Of a DNA stretch of 64,000 bases, positions 25,153-33,346 are shown one piece after another. The notes beneath the pieces are model-generated. The model had not been told where the DNA came from. It saw only the letters and a program-made list of their open reading frames with translations, and made no database searches. How positions within the stretch are numbered: position 1 is the stretch's first letter; each line of letters begins with the position of its first letter. This stretch comes from JACVRM01 sp963817375. Lineage in GTDB: Bacteria; Actinomycetota; Thermoleophilia; Gaiellales; Gaiellaceae. The position numbers and the translations under genes are program-made. Where the stretch lies: assembly GCA_963817375.1 (NCBI GenBank), contig CAWFOB010000006.1:558001-622000 (forward strand), read 5' to 3'.

Positions 25153-26391
25153 CTAGGGCTGTTTTTCCGGTCCCATGCGGGCCGGCGCGCCGAGGGAGAC
25201 CAGGCACCCGGGCACGTCGATCCCGCCGGCCGCGTCCTGGAAGTTCTCCATGATCGCCAGCATCGCGCGGGCAGTGACGGCCGTCCCGTTGAGCGTGTGC
25301 ACGGTCGCCGTCCCCTTCCCCGCGGGCCGGTAGCGGATCTCGAGCCGGTTTGCCTGGTAGTCGGTCGTGTTCGAGCACGAGGTGATCTCGCGGTAGCGCT
25401 CCTGCGACGGGAACCACGCCTCGATGTCGAACTTGCGCGCGGCCGGCGCGCCGAGGTCGCCGACGGCGATGTCGACGACGCGGTAGGGAATGCCGAGCTC
25501 GCCGACCAGCTCCTCCTCGATCGCGAGCAGGCGGTCGTGCTCGGCCTGCGAGTCCTCGGGGGCCGTGTAGACGTACATCTCGACCTTGTCGAACTGGTGC
25601 ACGCGGAACATGCCGCGCGTGTCCTTCCCGGCCGCGCCCGCCTCGCGGCGGAAGTTCGTCGTGTAGCCGATGTAGCGCAGCGGGAGCTCGTCGAGGATCT
25701 CGCCCATGTGCAGCCCGGCGAGCGCCACCTCTGAGGTGCCGGTCAGATAGAGGCCGTCGCGCTCGTCGAGCCGGTACAGGTTCGACTCCTCGGTGGGGAG
25801 GAAGCCGGTGCCGTACATCGCCTGCTCGCGGACGAGCACCGGCGGGAGGACCGGCTCGAAGCCGCGCGCGGTCAGCCGCGTGATCGCCCAGCGGTAGAGC
25901 GCCAGCTCGAGGAGGGCGACGTCGCCGCGGCGGTAGGCGAAGCGCGCGCCGGAGAGCCGGGCGCCGCGCTCCATGTCGATCCACTCGTACGGCGCGGAGA
26001 GCTCGAGGTGGTCGCGCGGCTGAAAGTCGAACTGCGGGCGCTCGCCGACCTCGCGCAGGACGACGGCATCGTCCTCGCCGCCGTCGGGCGCCCGCTCGTC
26101 GGCGAGATTCGGGATCACCGCGAGGAGACGGTCGCGCTCCTCGGCGGCGTCCTGCTGCTCCTGCTCGAGGCGGGCGAGCTCCTCCTTGCTCGCGCGCAGC
26201 TCCTCGAGCTGCTCGGGCGTCGGCTTGCCCTTGATCTTCGCGGCGCCGCGCAGCTCGTCGATCCGCTGCTGCGGCGCGCGCCAGCGCGCGTCGGCCTCGA
26301 GGAGCCGGTCGAGCTCCCCGGCGGCGCCGCGGCGCGCGAGCGCGGCGCGGTAGCGCTCGGGGTCGGCCCGTGCGGCGCGGACGTCGATCAC
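25153..26391 (-). CDS. serS: Seryl-tRNA synthetase
   Basis: 412 residues, normal length. An N-terminal coiled-coil arm (residues about 25-100: ELDRLLEADARW to EEERDRLLA-type heptads) is followed by the class II catalytic core. Motif 2 is FRREAGAAGKDTRGMFRVHQF with motif 3 LNGTAVTARAMLAIMENFQ, and TGTSEVALAGLH lies before motif 2. It charges tRNA-Ser in the cytoplasm. GTG 26391 is the start. A cytochrome c gene lies 15 bases upstream on the same strand. A tRNA-Ser gene is nearby at 23.8 kb. Confidence 0.96.
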   Translation of the reverse strand: MIDVRAARADPERYRAALARRGAAGELDRLLEADARWRAPQQRIDELRGAAKIKGKPTPEQLEELRASKEELARLEQEQQDAAEERDRLLAVIPNLADERAPDGGEDDAVVLREVGERPQFDFQPRDHLELSAPYEWIDMERGARLSGARFAYRRGDVALLELALYRWAITRLTARGFEPVLPPVLVREQAMYGTGFLPTEESNLYRLDERDGLYLTGTSEVALAGLHMGEILDELPLRYIGYTTNFRREAGAAGKDTRGMFRVHQFDKVEMYVYTAPEDSQAEHDRLLAIEEELVGELGIPYRVVDIAVGDLGAPAARKFDIEAWFPSQERYREITSCSNTTDYQANRLEIRYRPAGKGTATVHTLNGTAVTARAMLAIMENFQDAAGGIDVPGCLVSLGAPARMGPEKQP

Positions 26392-26406
26392 GGCCCTGGA
26401 TCCTGG

Positions 26407-26804
26407 TTACTTGCCGGCGACGGACGAGACGTATGCGGCCACGTCGGCGATCTGCTGCGCGGTCAGCTTGCCCTTGAAGGCCGGCATCACGCCGCCGCCG
26501 ACCGCGACCTGGTTGGCGACGATCGCCGCCGCCGGCTTCGCCTGGTCGAGGTTCGGGCCGACCGTGCCGGTCGCGCCCGGCGTCGTCGAGCGTGTGGCAG
26601 GCCGCGCAGTTGGTCGTGAAGACGGCCTTGCCGGCGGCCGCGTTGCCCGTTGCCGCCGCCGCCGCCGCCGGCCGTGGTGGTCGTGGTCGCCGGTGCATTG
26701 CCGACAACGGTGTTCGGCGTGGGCGTCGTGACGGTGCCCGAGCCGCAGGCAGCGAGCAGCAGCACGAGCGGCGCGAGGATTCCTGCGGCAACCGAGCGGC
26801 GCAT
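26407..26804 (-). CDS. Cytochrome c lipoprotein, frameshifted
   Basis: A lipoprotein signal (RRSVAAGILAPLVLLLAACGSG, lipobox LAAC) leads to a Thr/Gly linker and a class I cytochrome c domain. The haem site CAACH follows the segment GKAVFTTN, then GPNLDQAKP and GGVMPAFKGKLTAQQIADVAAYVSSVAGK (Met ligand in MPAF). Two single-base shifts break it: one in the GGC-rich linker near 26660, one after the haem site near 26580. Without them it would be an intact membrane-anchored electron carrier on the outer side of the cell membrane. ATG 26804 is preferred; 26831 is also in frame. Confidence 0.8.
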
Positions 26805-26900
26805 GAGCCGCGCAACTCTATCGGAGCGCACGTCGCGTGCCTCCGTTGTCCGATCCGCCGGGGCTAGAATTTCAGCACCCTCTCAAGGAGCTCGATTCCC

Positions 26901-27814
26901 ATGAAACGCAAGGCCTATGGACGCGACACCGGACTGACGCTGCGGCTGCTCTTCACCGGTGGCCTGCTCGGCCTCGTCTACGTCGTCTTCGCCGCCATCC
27001 TCATCTCGTTCATCGGCGGCAGCTTCATCGTCGGGCTCGTGATTGTCGCCGCCCTCGCCGTCTTCCAGTACTTCTCGTCCGCCAAGCTCGCGCTCCTCGC
27101 CTCCGGGGCGAAGATCGTCGAGCGCGACCAGGCGCCGGCGCTGCACGACATGATCGAGCGCCTGTGCGCCATGGCCGACCTGCCGAAGCCGAAGGTGGCG
27201 ATCATCGACACGCCGGTGCCGAACGCGTTCGCGACGGGCCGCAACCCGAAGCACGCCGCCGTCGCCGTCACCACCGGCCTCTGGGAGACGCTGGAGCCGC
27301 AGGAGATCGAGGGCGTGCTCGCGCACGAGCTGTCGCACATCGGCAACCGCGACGTGCTGATCATGACGCTGGCGAGCTTCTTCGCGCTGCTCGCCGGACT
27401 GATCACCCGCTTCGCGATGTACGCGCGGGATCTTCGGCGGCGGCCGCCGCGACAACAACGGCCCGCCGGTCTGGCTGATCGTCCTGCTCGTCTCGGCGAT
27501 CACCTACGCGCTCAGCTACATCCTCATCCGCGCCATCTCCCGCTACCGCGAGTACGCGGCAGACCGGGGCTCGGCGCTGATCACGGGCGCGCCCGAGCAC
27601 CTGATGAGCGCGCTCCAGAAGATCTCCGGCAACATCGCGCGGATCCCGCGAGCGCGACCTGCGCGAGGTGGCGTCGATGAACGCCTTCTTCATCATCCCG
27701 GCCGGGGTCAAGAAGGGCGCCGGCGAGCTGTTCGCGACGCACCCGCCGCTCGAGAAGCGCCTCGCGGCGCTGGCCGAGATCGCCCGGGAGATGGGCCGCC
27801 CCGTGAATCTGTAG
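26901..27814 (+). CDS. htpX: HtpX-family M48 membrane metallopeptidase, frameshifted
   Basis: About 300 residues. Two N-terminal membrane helices are followed by HELSHIGNRD (zinc-binding HExxH, about residue 140). A third helix pair (WLIVLLVSAITYALSYILIRA) leads to REYAADRGSA, with the third zinc ligand Glu. HPPLEKRLAAL and a C-terminal REMGRPVNL complete the HtpX pattern. It degrades damaged membrane proteins. Two extra single bases, near 27430 and 27650, break the frame. The TAG is followed immediately by the GTG of pspAB. Confidence 0.9.
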
Positions 27815-28384
27815 GTGGGCCTTCGCGACGTTCTCTTCGGCCGGAAGAAGCTGAAGCCGGCGCAGTCCGACCGCATCTTCGCCCTCTCGACCGCGGCGGT
27901 CACGCTCGACACCGAGCTCGGCCTGCAGCCCGCAGGCGTGGCCGCCGTGGTCTTCAAGCCGCTGTCCGCCGGCGAGTTCGTGCGGGCCGAGAACGAGCTG
28001 CAGGAGCTGCTCGACGTCGCCGCACGCGACTCGCAGTCGAAGGTCGACCGCAAGACCGACGACCTCGGCTACGAGTGGATCATCGTCCGCGACGACGAGC
28101 TCGAGGATCTCGTCACGACCGTGCACCTCATCGACTCGCAGCTGAAGGAGCGCGGGTTCGACGAGCAGCTGCTCGCCGCCGTCTTCCGCTTCAAGGGCTA
28201 CGAGCACCCGGTCTACTGGATCTACGGGTACAAGCGCGGCGCGTTCTGGCCGTTCGTGCCGACCGGGACGGACAAGGAGCGCGACAACGCCAAGGAGCTC
28301 GAGCTCAAGGCGCAGCTCGAGAAGGAGCTCCCGATCGAGCCCGAGATCGCGCGCTGGTTCGGCCTGTTCGACGCGCCGGTGTAG
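27815..28384 (+). CDS. pspAB: PspA-associated protein PspAB
   Basis: 189 residues. GTG 27815 directly follows the htpX stop. The protein begins GLRDVLFGRKKLKPAQ and contains FALSTAAVTLDTELGL, DDLGYEWIIVRDDELEDLVTTVHLI, KGYEHPVYWIYGYKRGAFWPFVP and a C-terminal REIARWFGLFDAPV-like end, which I recognise as the htpX-linked PspAB family of actinobacteria. Function is not known beyond linkage to the Psp envelope-stress response. Its stop codon's last G is the first base of a 27-bp inverted repeat. Confidence 0.85.
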   Translation: MGLRDVLFGRKKLKPAQSDRIFALSTAAVTLDTELGLQPAGVAAVVFKPLSAGEFVRAENELQELLDVAARDSQSKVDRKTDDLGYEWIIVRDDELEDLVTTVHLIDSQLKERGFDEQLLAAVFRFKGYEHPVYWIYGYKRGAFWPFVPTGTDKERDNAKELELKAQLEKELPIEPEIARWFGLFDAPV

Positions 28385-28509
28385 GGGCTGTCCCCGAAGG
28401 GGGCTGTCCCCCGTGCTTGCCCTGGCATTGCCCAGCGCAGGCCGAAACGGTTAGCGAAAGACCGAGATATCGCCTGAACACTGGGACAGCCCCCTTCGGG
28501 GACAGCCCC
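28384..28509. repeat. 27-bp perfect inverted repeat, 72-base spacer, between psp operons
   Basis: Arms 28384-28410 and 28483-28509 are perfect reverse complements. Each arm contains two copies of GGGGCTGTCCCC-like units (GGGGCTGTCCCC, GAAGG, GGGCTGTCCC). The 72-base spacer is AT-richer than its surroundings (GAAACGGTTAGCGAAAGACC). It separates the convergent pspAB and pspAA. It could be a bidirectional terminator or a small REP/MITE-like element. Confidence 0.85.
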
Positions 28510-28512
28510 GTC

Positions 28513-28812
28513 TCAGCCCGACGCGACCGGGAGGTCCGGGATCAGCCCTTCCTCCGTGAAGAGCTCGCGCGCTTCGTCCAGCGTCAGGTCGGTCGGCGGG
28601 ATGACGAGGTCGGACGCGCCGAGGTAGTCGTCCGGGAGGCGTGAGCCCTCGGCCTCGACGAGCTCCGCCATCTGCGTCAGCAGGGCGCGGAGCCCCTCCT
28701 CGTCATTTCGCTCCAGCGCCCCGGAGGCCTGGTCGTCCAGCGCGTTGAGGCGACCGAGCAGCTCGTCGGAGATCTCGAACTGGCCCTCGCCGCCCATGAT
28801 CCGGGCGATCAC
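28513..28812 (-). CDS. pspAA: PspA-associated protein PspAA
   Basis: 99 residues beginning MIARIMGGEGQFEISDELLGRLNALDD, and ending in a proline-containing tail (VIPPTDLTLDEARELFTEEG). This is the PspAA family, a small alpha/beta protein always coupled to PspA in actinobacteria. GTG 28812 overlaps the pspA stop (GTGA). It probably assists or regulates PspA on the membrane. Confidence 0.9.
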   Translation of the reverse strand: MIARIMGGEGQFEISDELLGRLNALDDQASGALERNDEEGLRALLTQMAELVEAEGSRLPDDYLGASDLVIPPTDLTLDEARELFTEEGLIPDLPVASG

Positions 28813-29585
28813 TGGCTTGCCTCCGGCTGCGAGTCGGCCGGTGCCGTCTCGGAGCCGCTCGGCAGCGCGGCGGCCTCGGAGCCGCCGCCGACCTCGGACT
28901 TCATCTGCGCCAGCTCCGACTCGACCTGCGACTGCGATGCCACCTGCGCCAGCTCACGGTCGAGCTGCGACTGGCCGGGCGACGTGAAGTCGTCGAGCGT
29001 TCCGGAGGAGATGAGCTCGTCCATCGCGCCCGCTCGCGCCTGCATCTGCTCGGTCTTGTCCTGGGCGCGCTGGATCGCGAGCCCCGTGTCGGCCATCTGC
29101 TCGCCGATGCCGGTCGCGGCCTCGCCGATCCGCACCTGCGCCTCGGCGGCCGAGTACTGCGCCTTGATGACCTCCTTCTGCGACCGGAAGGCCTCGATCT
29201 TGGCGGACAGCTGCTTCTCGCTCGCGACGAGCTTCTCCTGCTGCTGCTCGAGCTGGGCGATCTGCCCGTCGAGCCCCTGGAGCTGCTGCTGGATGCCGCT
29301 CTTGCGCTCGAGCGCCTGGCGGGCGAGGTCCTCGCGGCCGGCGGCCAGTGCCTGCCGGGCCTGTCCGTCCAGCTTGACCATGCTGTCCTGCAGCTGCGTC
29401 TCCTGCAGCTGGAGCCGCTTCTTCGCCGTGACCACGTCGGCGATGCCGCGCTTCACGTTCTGCAGCAGCTCGAGCTGCTTCTCGTACGAGTAGTCGAGCG
29501 TCTCGCCGGGATCCTCGGCCCGGTCGAGCAGCTTCGAGAACTTCGCCTTGATGACCAGCCCTGCCCGGGACATCAACCCCGCCAT
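28809..29585 (-). CDS. pspA: PspA/Vipp1 (IM30)-family membrane-stress protein
   Basis: 258 residues, almost entirely coiled-coil helix: MSRAGLVIKAKFSKLLDRAEDPGETLDYSYEKQLELL, the classical PspA start, then continuous heptads (KLDGQARQALAAGREDLARQALERK) to about residue 200. The last 50 residues are Ser/Gly/Glu-rich and disordered. It polymerises on damaged membranes to preserve the proton gradient. ATG 29585. Coupled to pspAA, and convergent to htpX-pspAB. Confidence 0.95.
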   Translation of the reverse strand: MAGLMSRAGLVIKAKFSKLLDRAEDPGETLDYSYEKQLELLQNVKRGIADVVTAKKRLQLQETQLQDSMVKLDGQARQALAAGREDLARQALERKSGIQQQLQGLDGQIAQLEQQQEKLVASEKQLSAKIEAFRSQKEVIKAQYSAAEAQVRIGEAATGIGEQMADTGLAIQRAQDKTEQMQARAGAMDELISSGTLDDFTSPGQSQLDRELAQVASQSQVESELAQMKSEVGGGSEAAALPSGSETAPADSQPEASQ

Positions 29586-29626
29586 GCAGCCTCCTTCAGT
29601 CGCTCGATGGGTAGCGTACTCGCGCG

Positions 29627-30301
29627 TTGCTGATCGAACGGAGCATGCACCCGCGCTACCTCTCGAACGCCTACGTCGTGGCGGACACCGAGGGCGGCGA
29701 CGCGCTGTTCGTCGACTCCGGCGCGCCTATCGAGCCGCTGCTCGCGGCCGTCGAGCGCTGGGGCGTCACGCCGCGCCACGTCCTGCGCACGCACGGCCAC
29801 GGCGACCACGTCGAGCACGAGGACGAGCTCGTGCGGCGCTTCGGCATCGACGTCGTGACCGGCCCGGCCGAAGCGGGCGGCCTGCGCGTCGAGGCGCGCG
29901 CGACGCCGGGCCACGCGGACGATCACCTCGTCTTCGTCGTCAACGGCAAGCTGCTCTTCTCCGGCGACCTGCTCTTCAAGGACGCGGTCGGCGGCGGCGA
30001 CGCGGCGACCGTGCGCCGGTCGGTCATGGACGTGATGACGCTGCCGCCCGAAACGCGCGTGCTGCCCGGCCACACCGACGAGACGACGATCGGCCGCGAG
30101 GCCGAGCACAACCCGTTCGTGCTCGTCTGGAGCGGGAGGGAGGAGCCGCTCAACGAGCCGTGCCGGGTGATGGGCGAGCCGGCGACGCTGCTCGTCTGGT
30201 CGCCCGACTACGACGGCAACGGCAAGGCGCTCGTCAGGCTCGAGGACGGGGTCGAGCGCATCGTCGGCGGATCGCGCGTGGAGCGCGGTCAAGCGACGTG
30301 A
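29627..30301 (+). CDS. Metallo-beta-lactamase-fold hydrolase (glyoxalase II-like)
   Basis: 224 residues. RTHGHGDHVEHEDEL carries the HxHxDH metal motif (about residue 55). GHADDHLVFVVNGKLLFSGDLLF supplies the next His and the bridging Asp, and LPGHTDETTIG a later His. It hydrolyses a thioester or related bond; the exact substrate is not deducible. I take TTG 29627 because MLIERSMHP is the family's usual first segment; ATG 29645 lies in frame and is possible. The stop overlaps GTG 30298 by four bases. Confidence 0.9.
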   Translation: MLIERSMHPRYLSNAYVVADTEGGDALFVDSGAPIEPLLAAVERWGVTPRHVLRTHGHGDHVEHEDELVRRFGIDVVTGPAEAGGLRVEARATPGHADDHLVFVVNGKLLFSGDLLFKDAVGGGDAATVRRSVMDVMTLPPETRVLPGHTDETTIGREAEHNPFVLVWSGREEPLNEPCRVMGEPATLLVWSPDYDGNGKALVRLEDGVERIVGGSRVERGQAT

Positions 30302-31330
30302 TCGGCCCGCTCGTCGCGGCGGCGTTCGCGCTCGCCGCGCCGGCCCCGAACCCGACCGTCGTCGCGAAGTCGTTCGCCGCGGCGCTCACGGACCCGTTCG
30401 GGGGCGGCAGTCTCTACTGGCGCGCGCCCGAGTGGACGACGTTCCGGCCGGCGCCGAAGGGCGGCGCCACGCCGTTCGTCCAGCGGCGCAGCGTGCAGTA
30501 CTTCGGGCCGCCGGCGAACAGCGTTGTCCGCGAACGCGTATGCCGCGCTCCCCGACGCGTTCTCGGAGCTGTGGGCGCGCACGCAGTACCCGGCGATCAT
30601 CCTGCTCGGCCGCGCCCGGGGTGGGACGGCGAAGCTGACGGCGACGCGGGTCGGCGGGCGCGCGGCGCTCCAGGGGACGATCGCGCTCGCGCCGAACGAG
30701 TGCGCCGGGCTGAAGCGCGGCACCGAGACCGTCGCGCTCGACAAATCGACGCTGCTTCCGCTGCGCATCACGCAGCGGCGCGCGACGACCCAGACGACCT
30801 CGATCGAGTACCGGGCGATCAACACGCCCATCCCGCAGGCGATCTTCTCGGCCCCTGCGGTCGGCCGCCGGCCGACGCGCCTGAACCAGGGCTTCGTGCG
30901 CGCGACGCCCGCGATCGCGGACAAGCGCGTTCCGTATGCGGCGGCGCTCCCGACCGCTCTGCCGACCGGGTTCACGCTGTCTGCCTCCGGCTGGGCGCCG
31001 CGCTCGGCGCGCACCGGCCCCGAGGCATCGAACCCGCGCTACCTGTCGCTCTTCGGGGCCGTCTACCGGCGCGGTTGGGAGCGCGTCGACGTGACCGAGC
31101 GGCTGGCGGGCGCAAAGGGCTGGCTCGGCGACCCCTTTGGGTTCGAGTGCGGGGCGGAGACGACCTCGACCGTCGACGTGAACGGCGCGAAGGCGACGTT
31201 CGGCCAGGGCGGTGAGATCATCCCGCACCTGTTCTGGCGCTCGGGCGGTGTTCTCTACACGGTCAGCGGCCCGTTCCCCGCGGCGACGCTCGCCGCGATT
31301 GCCAGTTCCCTGAAGCCCGTAGGAGGTTGA
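30298..31330 (+). CDS. Exported LolA/RseB-like lipoprotein-binding-fold protein, frameshifted
   Basis: About 340 residues. GTG 30298 overlaps the upstream stop and starts a signal-like segment (GPLVAAAFALAAPAPNPTVV). The mature part holds beta strands such as GSLYWRAPEWTTFRPAP, IALAPNECAGLKRGTETVALDKSTLLPLRIT and TSIEYRAINTPIPQAIFSAP, which resemble the LolA/LppX/RseB curved sheet (a threonine-lipid pocket). The last half repeats the theme (TGFTLSASGWAPR, then AKATFGQGGEIIPHLFWRSGG). One extra base near 30525 breaks it. Whether it carries lipid or senses sigma factor release is open. Confidence 0.7.
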
Positions 31331-31333
31331 GAG

Positions 31334-31977
31334 ATGGCGTTCGTCGTCCCGGAGGAGATCGAGCGGTACGCGGAGGAGCACACGACGCCGCGGGACACAG
31401 CTGCTTGCCCAGCTGTGGACCGAGACGCATGAGACGCTCGCGGCGCCTCAGATGCTCACCGGCCCGATCGAGGGCCGTTTCCTCGAGCTGCTCGTCTACG
31501 CGTCGGGCGCGCGGCGGATCCTCGAGCTCGGCACCTTCTCCGGCTACTCGTCGATCTCGATGGCGGCCGCACTGGTCGCCAGGCGGGCACATCGACACGT
31601 GCGAGATCGACGAGACGCACGCCGCTGTCGCGCGCCGCTATATCGAGCAGGCGGGCCTCGCCGACCGGATCACCGTGAACATGGGCCCGGGGCTCGACAC
31701 GATCGAGCGGCTCGGCGGCGAGTGGGATCTCGTCTTCATCGACGCCGACAAGCCGAACTACCTGAACTACTACGAGGCGGTCGTGCCGCGCCTCACGGAG
31801 CGCGGGATCATCGTCGCCGACAACACGCTCTGGAGCGGGAAGGTCCTCGACGAGGACGACGACTCGGAGAGCACCGTCGCGATCCGGGAGTTCAACGACC
31901 GCGTGGTGAACGACGGTCGCGTCGTCTGCGTGCAGCTGACGATCCGCGACGGCGTCACGCTCATCCGGCGCGCGTGA
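31334..31977 (+). CDS. Class I SAM-dependent O-methyltransferase (CCoAOMT-like), frameshifted
   Basis: About 212 residues. The start ATG 31334 has AGGAGG eight bases upstream. FVVPEEIERYAEEHTTPRD, ILELGTFSGYSSISMAAAL (SAM-binding motif I), CEIDETHAAVARRYIEQAG, DLVFIDADKPNYLNYYE (metal and motif III) and GIIVADNTLWSGKV match the caffeoyl-CoA/catechol O-methyltransferase family. It methylates a vicinal hydroxyl of a phenolic or related substrate, with divalent metal. Two extra single bases, near 31400 and 31577, break the frame. Its end overlaps the convergent next gene by 17 bases. Confidence 0.88.
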
Positions 31978-33046
31978 ACCGCACCGCGGGCGCGAGCCCG
32001 GGTTCGTAGAGCGCCGCGAGCCCCGTCCCTTCGGCGCGCAGCTCCTCCGCGGCCGCGCGGGGCAGGCGCTCGAACGGCTCGACGACAAGCGTGATCTTCC
32101 GCGCGCTCGGCTCGACCCGCCAGGTGCCGGCGACGGTCCCGTCGACGAGAAACGTCGAGACCGACTGCGGGTTGCGGACGTGGAAGATCCGCTCGCGGTA
32201 CTGCTCCGGGAGGATCTGCGTGCGGCGCGCATGCGCGAGCAGGGTCGCGTCCCAGGTCGGCAGGAACCGGGCCGGCGCCGGCACGTCGCCGGGGAGCGGG
32301 GCGCGGGGGAGGTCGACGAGCGGCTTGCCGCCCTCGTCGCGGAACGTGCGCAGGTCGAGCCGCTCGGCCGTCTCGCGCATGCGCGCGGGCGGGACGCCGG
32401 CCCAGCTCGCAGCGTCTGCGGGGCGCGCCGGGCCGAACGCGGCGAGGTAGCGCCGGAGCAGGTGCTCGATGCCCTCTTCCTCGGTCGGCGTCTCGGGCCG
32501 GATCCAGTCGGCGGCGAGCCGGAACAGGTCGGCGCGGCGCCGCTCCCAGGTACCGGAGGGCGGCTCGCGGATCAGCTCGACCCAGGCGCCGGCCCACACG
32601 CTCTGCCCGTGCGCGTCGAGGATCTGCTGGAGCTCGTCGCGCCGGACGGTGCGGCCGGCGAGCGCCGCACGGAGACCCTCGCGCGCGGCGGCCAGCTCGT
32701 CCGCGGTCTGCCCGCGCCCCCAGGTGCGCAGCCAGTGCGCCTCGCGCGACGGCCCGACGCCGGCCGAGAACAGCCAGTAGTCCCGCGGTGAGACGAGGTG
32801 GATGGTCGAGCGCATGAGCGTCCCCTGGACGGCGCGCTTGCGCTCGAGCGCGCGGGTCAGGTCGTCGCGCGCGAATCCGTCGAGGTTCGTCCAGAGCCGG
32901 ACGTACGACGAGGGCGCGTACTGGGCCTGGATGCCGCCGATGCGCTCGAGCGCGCGGCCGATCGGCAGGCGGGCGCGTTCGAGCAGCAGCTGGCGTGCGA
33001 GGAGGGCGCGGTTGAGCTCGCGCTGGGTGAGCGTGCGCTCGGGCAT
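31961..33046 (-). CDS. Winged-helix DNA-binding domain protein (HTH_42 / AlkZ-like family)
   Basis: 361 residues. LTQRELNRALLARQLLLERARLP, IGGIQAQYAPSSYVRLW, QGTLMRSTIHLVSPRDYWLFS and TWDATLLAHARRTQILPEQYRERIF are characteristic of this family. It is related to the AlkZ/YcaQ glycosylases that unhook DNA cross-links, sharing the winged-helix tandem and the QxQ-like catalytic segment (GIQAQ). DNA repair or regulation are both possible. Its ATG at 33046 lies 57 bases before the tRNA-Ala gene on the other strand. Confidence 0.85.
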   Translation of the reverse strand: MPERTLTQRELNRALLARQLLLERARLPIGRALERIGGIQAQYAPSSYVRLWTNLDGFARDDLTRALERKRAVQGTLMRSTIHLVSPRDYWLFSAGVGPSREAHWLRTWGRGQTADELAAAREGLRAALAGRTVRRDELQQILDAHGQSVWAGAWVELIREPPSGTWERRRADLFRLAADWIRPETPTEEEGIEHLLRRYLAAFGPARPADAASWAGVPPARMRETAERLDLRTFRDEGGKPLVDLPRAPLPGDVPAPARFLPTWDATLLAHARRTQILPEQYRERIFHVRNPQSVSTFLVDGTVAGTWRVEPSARKITLVVEPFERLPRAAAEELRAEGTGLAALYEPGLAPAVRFTRAG

Positions 33047-33086
33047 CGGGTCAGCTAAGCGGAAGGAGACCGCGCGCGCATGCGGC

Positions 33087-33092
33087 TACAAT
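33087..33092 (+). promoter_or_regulatory. Likely -10 element of the tRNA-Ala gene
   Basis: TACAAT at 33087-33092 sits 12 bases before the mature 5' end of the tRNA, suitable for SigA. A convincing -35 hexamer 17 bases further up is not seen. Confidence 0.4.
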
Positions 33093-33103
33093 GCGGGCCT
33101 CGC

Positions 33104-33176
33104 GGGGCTATAGCTCAGCTGGGAGAGCGCCTGGATCGCACCCAGGAGGTCGTCGGTTCGAGTCCGACTAGCTCCA
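33104..33176 (+). tRNA. tRNA-Ala (anticodon CGC)
   Basis: 73 bases. Acceptor GGGGCTA with TAGCTCC (one G-U pair), D arm AGCTCAGCTGGGAGAGC, anticodon stem CCTGG/CCAGG enclosing ATCGCAC (anticodon CGC), T arm GTCGG TTCGAGT CCGAC. CCA is not encoded beyond the discriminator A. Confidence 0.95.
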
Positions 33177-33346
33177 TCGCCGTTGCAGGAAATACAACGA
33201 TGTGCCTGCCCAGGGGCGCTCTTCGGTAGTCCGCTCGCCTGAGCAGCAAATCGTTCTAACTCAAACTCTTCGTCCGCGTCGGTCACCTTTACGGAGACGC
33301 AGCTCCGCCGCCCGTCTGGAGCTGCGTCGTCGGGGATACTCGGAGC

